Source of the DNA: Treponema sp. UBA4328
GTDB taxonomy: Bacteria > Spirochaetota > Spirochaetia > Treponematales > Treponemataceae
Reading direction: 5' to 3'
Length of the DNA stretch: 7,870 nucleotides
Assembly (NCBI GenBank): GCA_002394465.1
Contig: DGTU01000085.1
Coordinates: 1 to 7,870 of the forward strand
The notes beneath the pieces are model-generated. The model did not search any database, was not told the DNA's origin, and saw only the letters and a program-made list of their open reading frames with translations. Below are positions 6,561 through 7,870 of the stretch, one piece after another. A program made the translations under genes and the position numbers. Each line of letters opens with the position of its first letter. Position 1 is the stretch's first letter.

Positions 6561-7870
6561 TTTGCAACAAAATCCTTGATCAGACCGAGTACTTTATCCA
6601 TTTCCTTCTGAGGAGCTATCGTAATGCGCATTGAAAGGTGGCTTCCTTCAGTCCAGAGGCGGGTAAGGTATCCGTTTTCTGAGAGGTAGTCTTTGAGTGC
6701 CTGAACATCGATTTCTTTGTCGTTCTCGCCGAGATTTTCGTTGAAACGGATGAAAATGAAGTTTGCGGCAGACTTGTAGGCTTTTATACCCTTGATTTTG
6801 TTAATCTCAGAAATGAAGTCGTCCTTGAGCTTGATTATGGTTTTTGTAAGGTTGTTGTAGTAAGTTTTGTCTTTCAAAGCTGCGATACAAACCTTGCGTC
6901 CGATGTTTGAAACACGGAAGGGGTTAAGGTCAAGCTTGAATACCTGTTTTGCCATCGGTGTACAAAGACCATATCCCATGCGGATTCCGGCCAGACCGTA
7001 GAGCTTTGAGAATGTGCGGCAGAATACGACGTTGTTGTAAGCATTGAGAAGGTATTTTGCATCGTATGTTACAGTTGAAAGTCCGAGATATGCTTCATCT
7101 ACGATAATGAGGGAAGTCGGATTTTCCTTGATGACTTTTTCGAGGTCGTCACGGGAAATTACGGCTCCTGTCGGATTGTGCGGTGTCGTAATTACGATGA
7201 TTCTCGGCTTTGTTTTCTTTGCTTCTGAAAGAAGACTCTTCATGTCAAATTCGTATGAATCTTTTCCCGGAACTACATTGTAATAGGCAGCCTTTGCATG
7301 GCGGAGTTCACATACAGACTTGTAGTAGTTCCATGCAGGTGAGGAAATCAGAACAGTGTCATCTTTATTCAAAACGATTGTCATGATTGTCTTGATTACG
7401 TCTGAGGAACCTGAGTGGATGAAGATTGATTCTGTAGGAATGTCAGTTGCCTTTGAAACTTCAACGGCAAGTTCATCTTCGCGTGTCAGGTCATAAAGAT
7501 AGAGGTCTTCCATTGTTGCATTGTGGAGGACTTCGAGACACTTCGGGCTTGGTCCGAACAGGTTTTCGTTTACGTGCATGCGGCCTGTAAGCTGCTCTGT
7601 CGCAACAACCGAATACTGTTTTGTGTCAGAATAATTTGAAAGGTATGAAATGCGCTGTGTTGAATTAATCAGTTCGTCTTCCTGAAAAAACTGATCGATG
7701 AATTCCTTGAAGTTAGGGTAGAACTGAAGGATGTCATCTGTAGTATCGAACTCCTTGCATTCTGAATCATCGTAGCGCTTGATCTTCATAAGAAGTTCAG
7801 TTATGTGCTTGATCTGGAAGTCGTCCCAGAGCATGTATTTCATTTCCGGGTCGTAGTATTCCTTGACCAT
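6557..7870 (-). CDS. HisC-like PLP-dependent aminotransferase, probably the C-terminal part of a nucleotidyltransferase-aminotransferase fusion
   Basis: Fold-type I (class I/II) aminotransferase. Counting from the ATG at 7870, the catalytic domain spans about 75-437. It opens with MHVNENLFGPSPK (98-110), the HisC-type substrate loop. It then has HNPTG (231-235, N232 near the PLP ring), VDEAY (257-261, D258 to the pyridine nitrogen, Y261), the Schiff-base lysine K289 in TFSKLYGLAG, R297 in GIRMGYG, and R415 in SMRIT, which should bind the substrate acid or phosphate group. All key residues are present. The roughly 75 residues before the domain are not part of a normal HisC. They contain YMLWDDF and CKEFDTTDDIL (38-48), resembling the end of LicC-type or sugar nucleotidyltransferases. 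I therefore think the ATG at the very edge may be an internal methionine, with a nucleotidyltransferase domain upstream. A role in histidine synthesis is unlikely in this operon. The amino product is unknown; an amino-alcohol phosphate or aminoethylphosphonate for CMP/CDP activation is a reasonable guess. Confidence 0.85.
   Translation of the reverse strand: MVKEYYDPEMKYMLWDDFQIKHITELLMKIKRYDDSECKEFDTTDDILQFYPNFKEFIDQFFQEDELINSTQRISYLSNYSDTKQYSVVATEQLTGRMHVNENLFGPSPKCLEVLHNATMEDLYLYDLTREDELAVEVSKATDIPTESIFIHSGSSDVIKTIMTIVLNKDDTVLISSPAWNYYKSVCELRHAKAAYYNVVPGKDSYEFDMKSLLSEAKKTKPRIIVITTPHNPTGAVISRDDLEKVIKENPTSLIIVDEAYLGLSTVTYDAKYLLNAYNNVVFCRTFSKLYGLAGIRMGYGLCTPMAKQVFKLDLNPFRVSNIGRKVCIAALKDKTYYNNLTKTIIKLKDDFISEINKIKGIKAYKSAANFIFIRFNENLGENDKEIDVQALKDYLSENGYLTRLWTEGSHLSMRITIAPQKEMDKVLGLIKDFVAK

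Noticed and set aside
6557..7870. Histidinol-phosphate aminotransferase (hisC) of histidine biosynthesis
   Set aside because: The catalytic motifs are HisC-like, but the N-terminal extension and the setting within a glycan operon, with no other his genes, argue against that role.
1..7870. CRISPR array, tRNA, rRNA, insertion sequence or tandem repeat
   Set aside because: Reading by eye showed no repeated spacer units, no tRNA-like cloverleaf, no transposase motif and no non-coding stretch long enough to hold them.

Overview
The window is a stretch of one co-directional surface-polysaccharide operon on the minus strand, so transcription runs from base 7870 towards base 1. Seven protein genes fill it almost end to end. 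Both edges probably cut a gene: the sugar-phosphate transferase at the left edge clearly continues past base 1, and the aminotransferase at the right edge probably continues past base 7870. The moderate-to-low GC, protein style and gene content would fit an anaerobic host-associated bacterium. A Treponema-like spirochaete is my tentative guess, with Lachnospiraceae or Bacteroidales as alternatives. No marker gene is present to settle this.

In transcription order the layout is: (1) 7870-6557, a PLP-dependent HisC-like aminotransferase with an N-terminal extension that looks like the tail of a sugar/choline-type nucleotidyltransferase; (2) 6560-5319, a membrane-anchored CDP-glycerol glycerophosphotransferase (TagB/TagF)-like enzyme; (3) 5322-4306, a GT8-like glycosyltransferase with a DxD motif; (4) 4301-3204, (5) 3207-2086 and (6) 2084-1029, three GT4-type glycosyltransferases with the EX7E motif; (7) 995 to beyond base 1, a WbaP-type polyisoprenyl-phosphate hexose-1-phosphate transferase.

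The junctions are very tight. Three are 4-base ATGA overlaps, one has 1 base between genes, one has 4 bases, and only the last, before the WbaP-like gene, has a 33-base gap. That gap holds a good sigma70-like -10 box. A plausible scheme is that the WbaP-like enzyme loads the first sugar phosphate on undecaprenyl phosphate, the GT4 and GT8 enzymes extend the repeat unit, and the TagF-like enzyme adds a phospho-alcohol taken from a CDP-activated donor. The aminotransferase, with its suspected nucleotidyltransferase partner domain, may make that donor. No flippase, polymerase, ABC exporter or regulator is visible, so these must lie outside the window if they are part of the cluster.

No RNA gene, mobile element, CRISPR array, tandem repeat or convincing terminator was seen, and there is no gene-free stretch longer than 33 bases. 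The most interesting point is the pairing of the suspected nucleotidyltransferase-aminotransferase fusion with a TagF-like transferase carrying an N-terminal IDPGTGS membrane module. This could be a pathway for an amino-alcohol-phosphate or phosphonate decoration of the polysaccharide.
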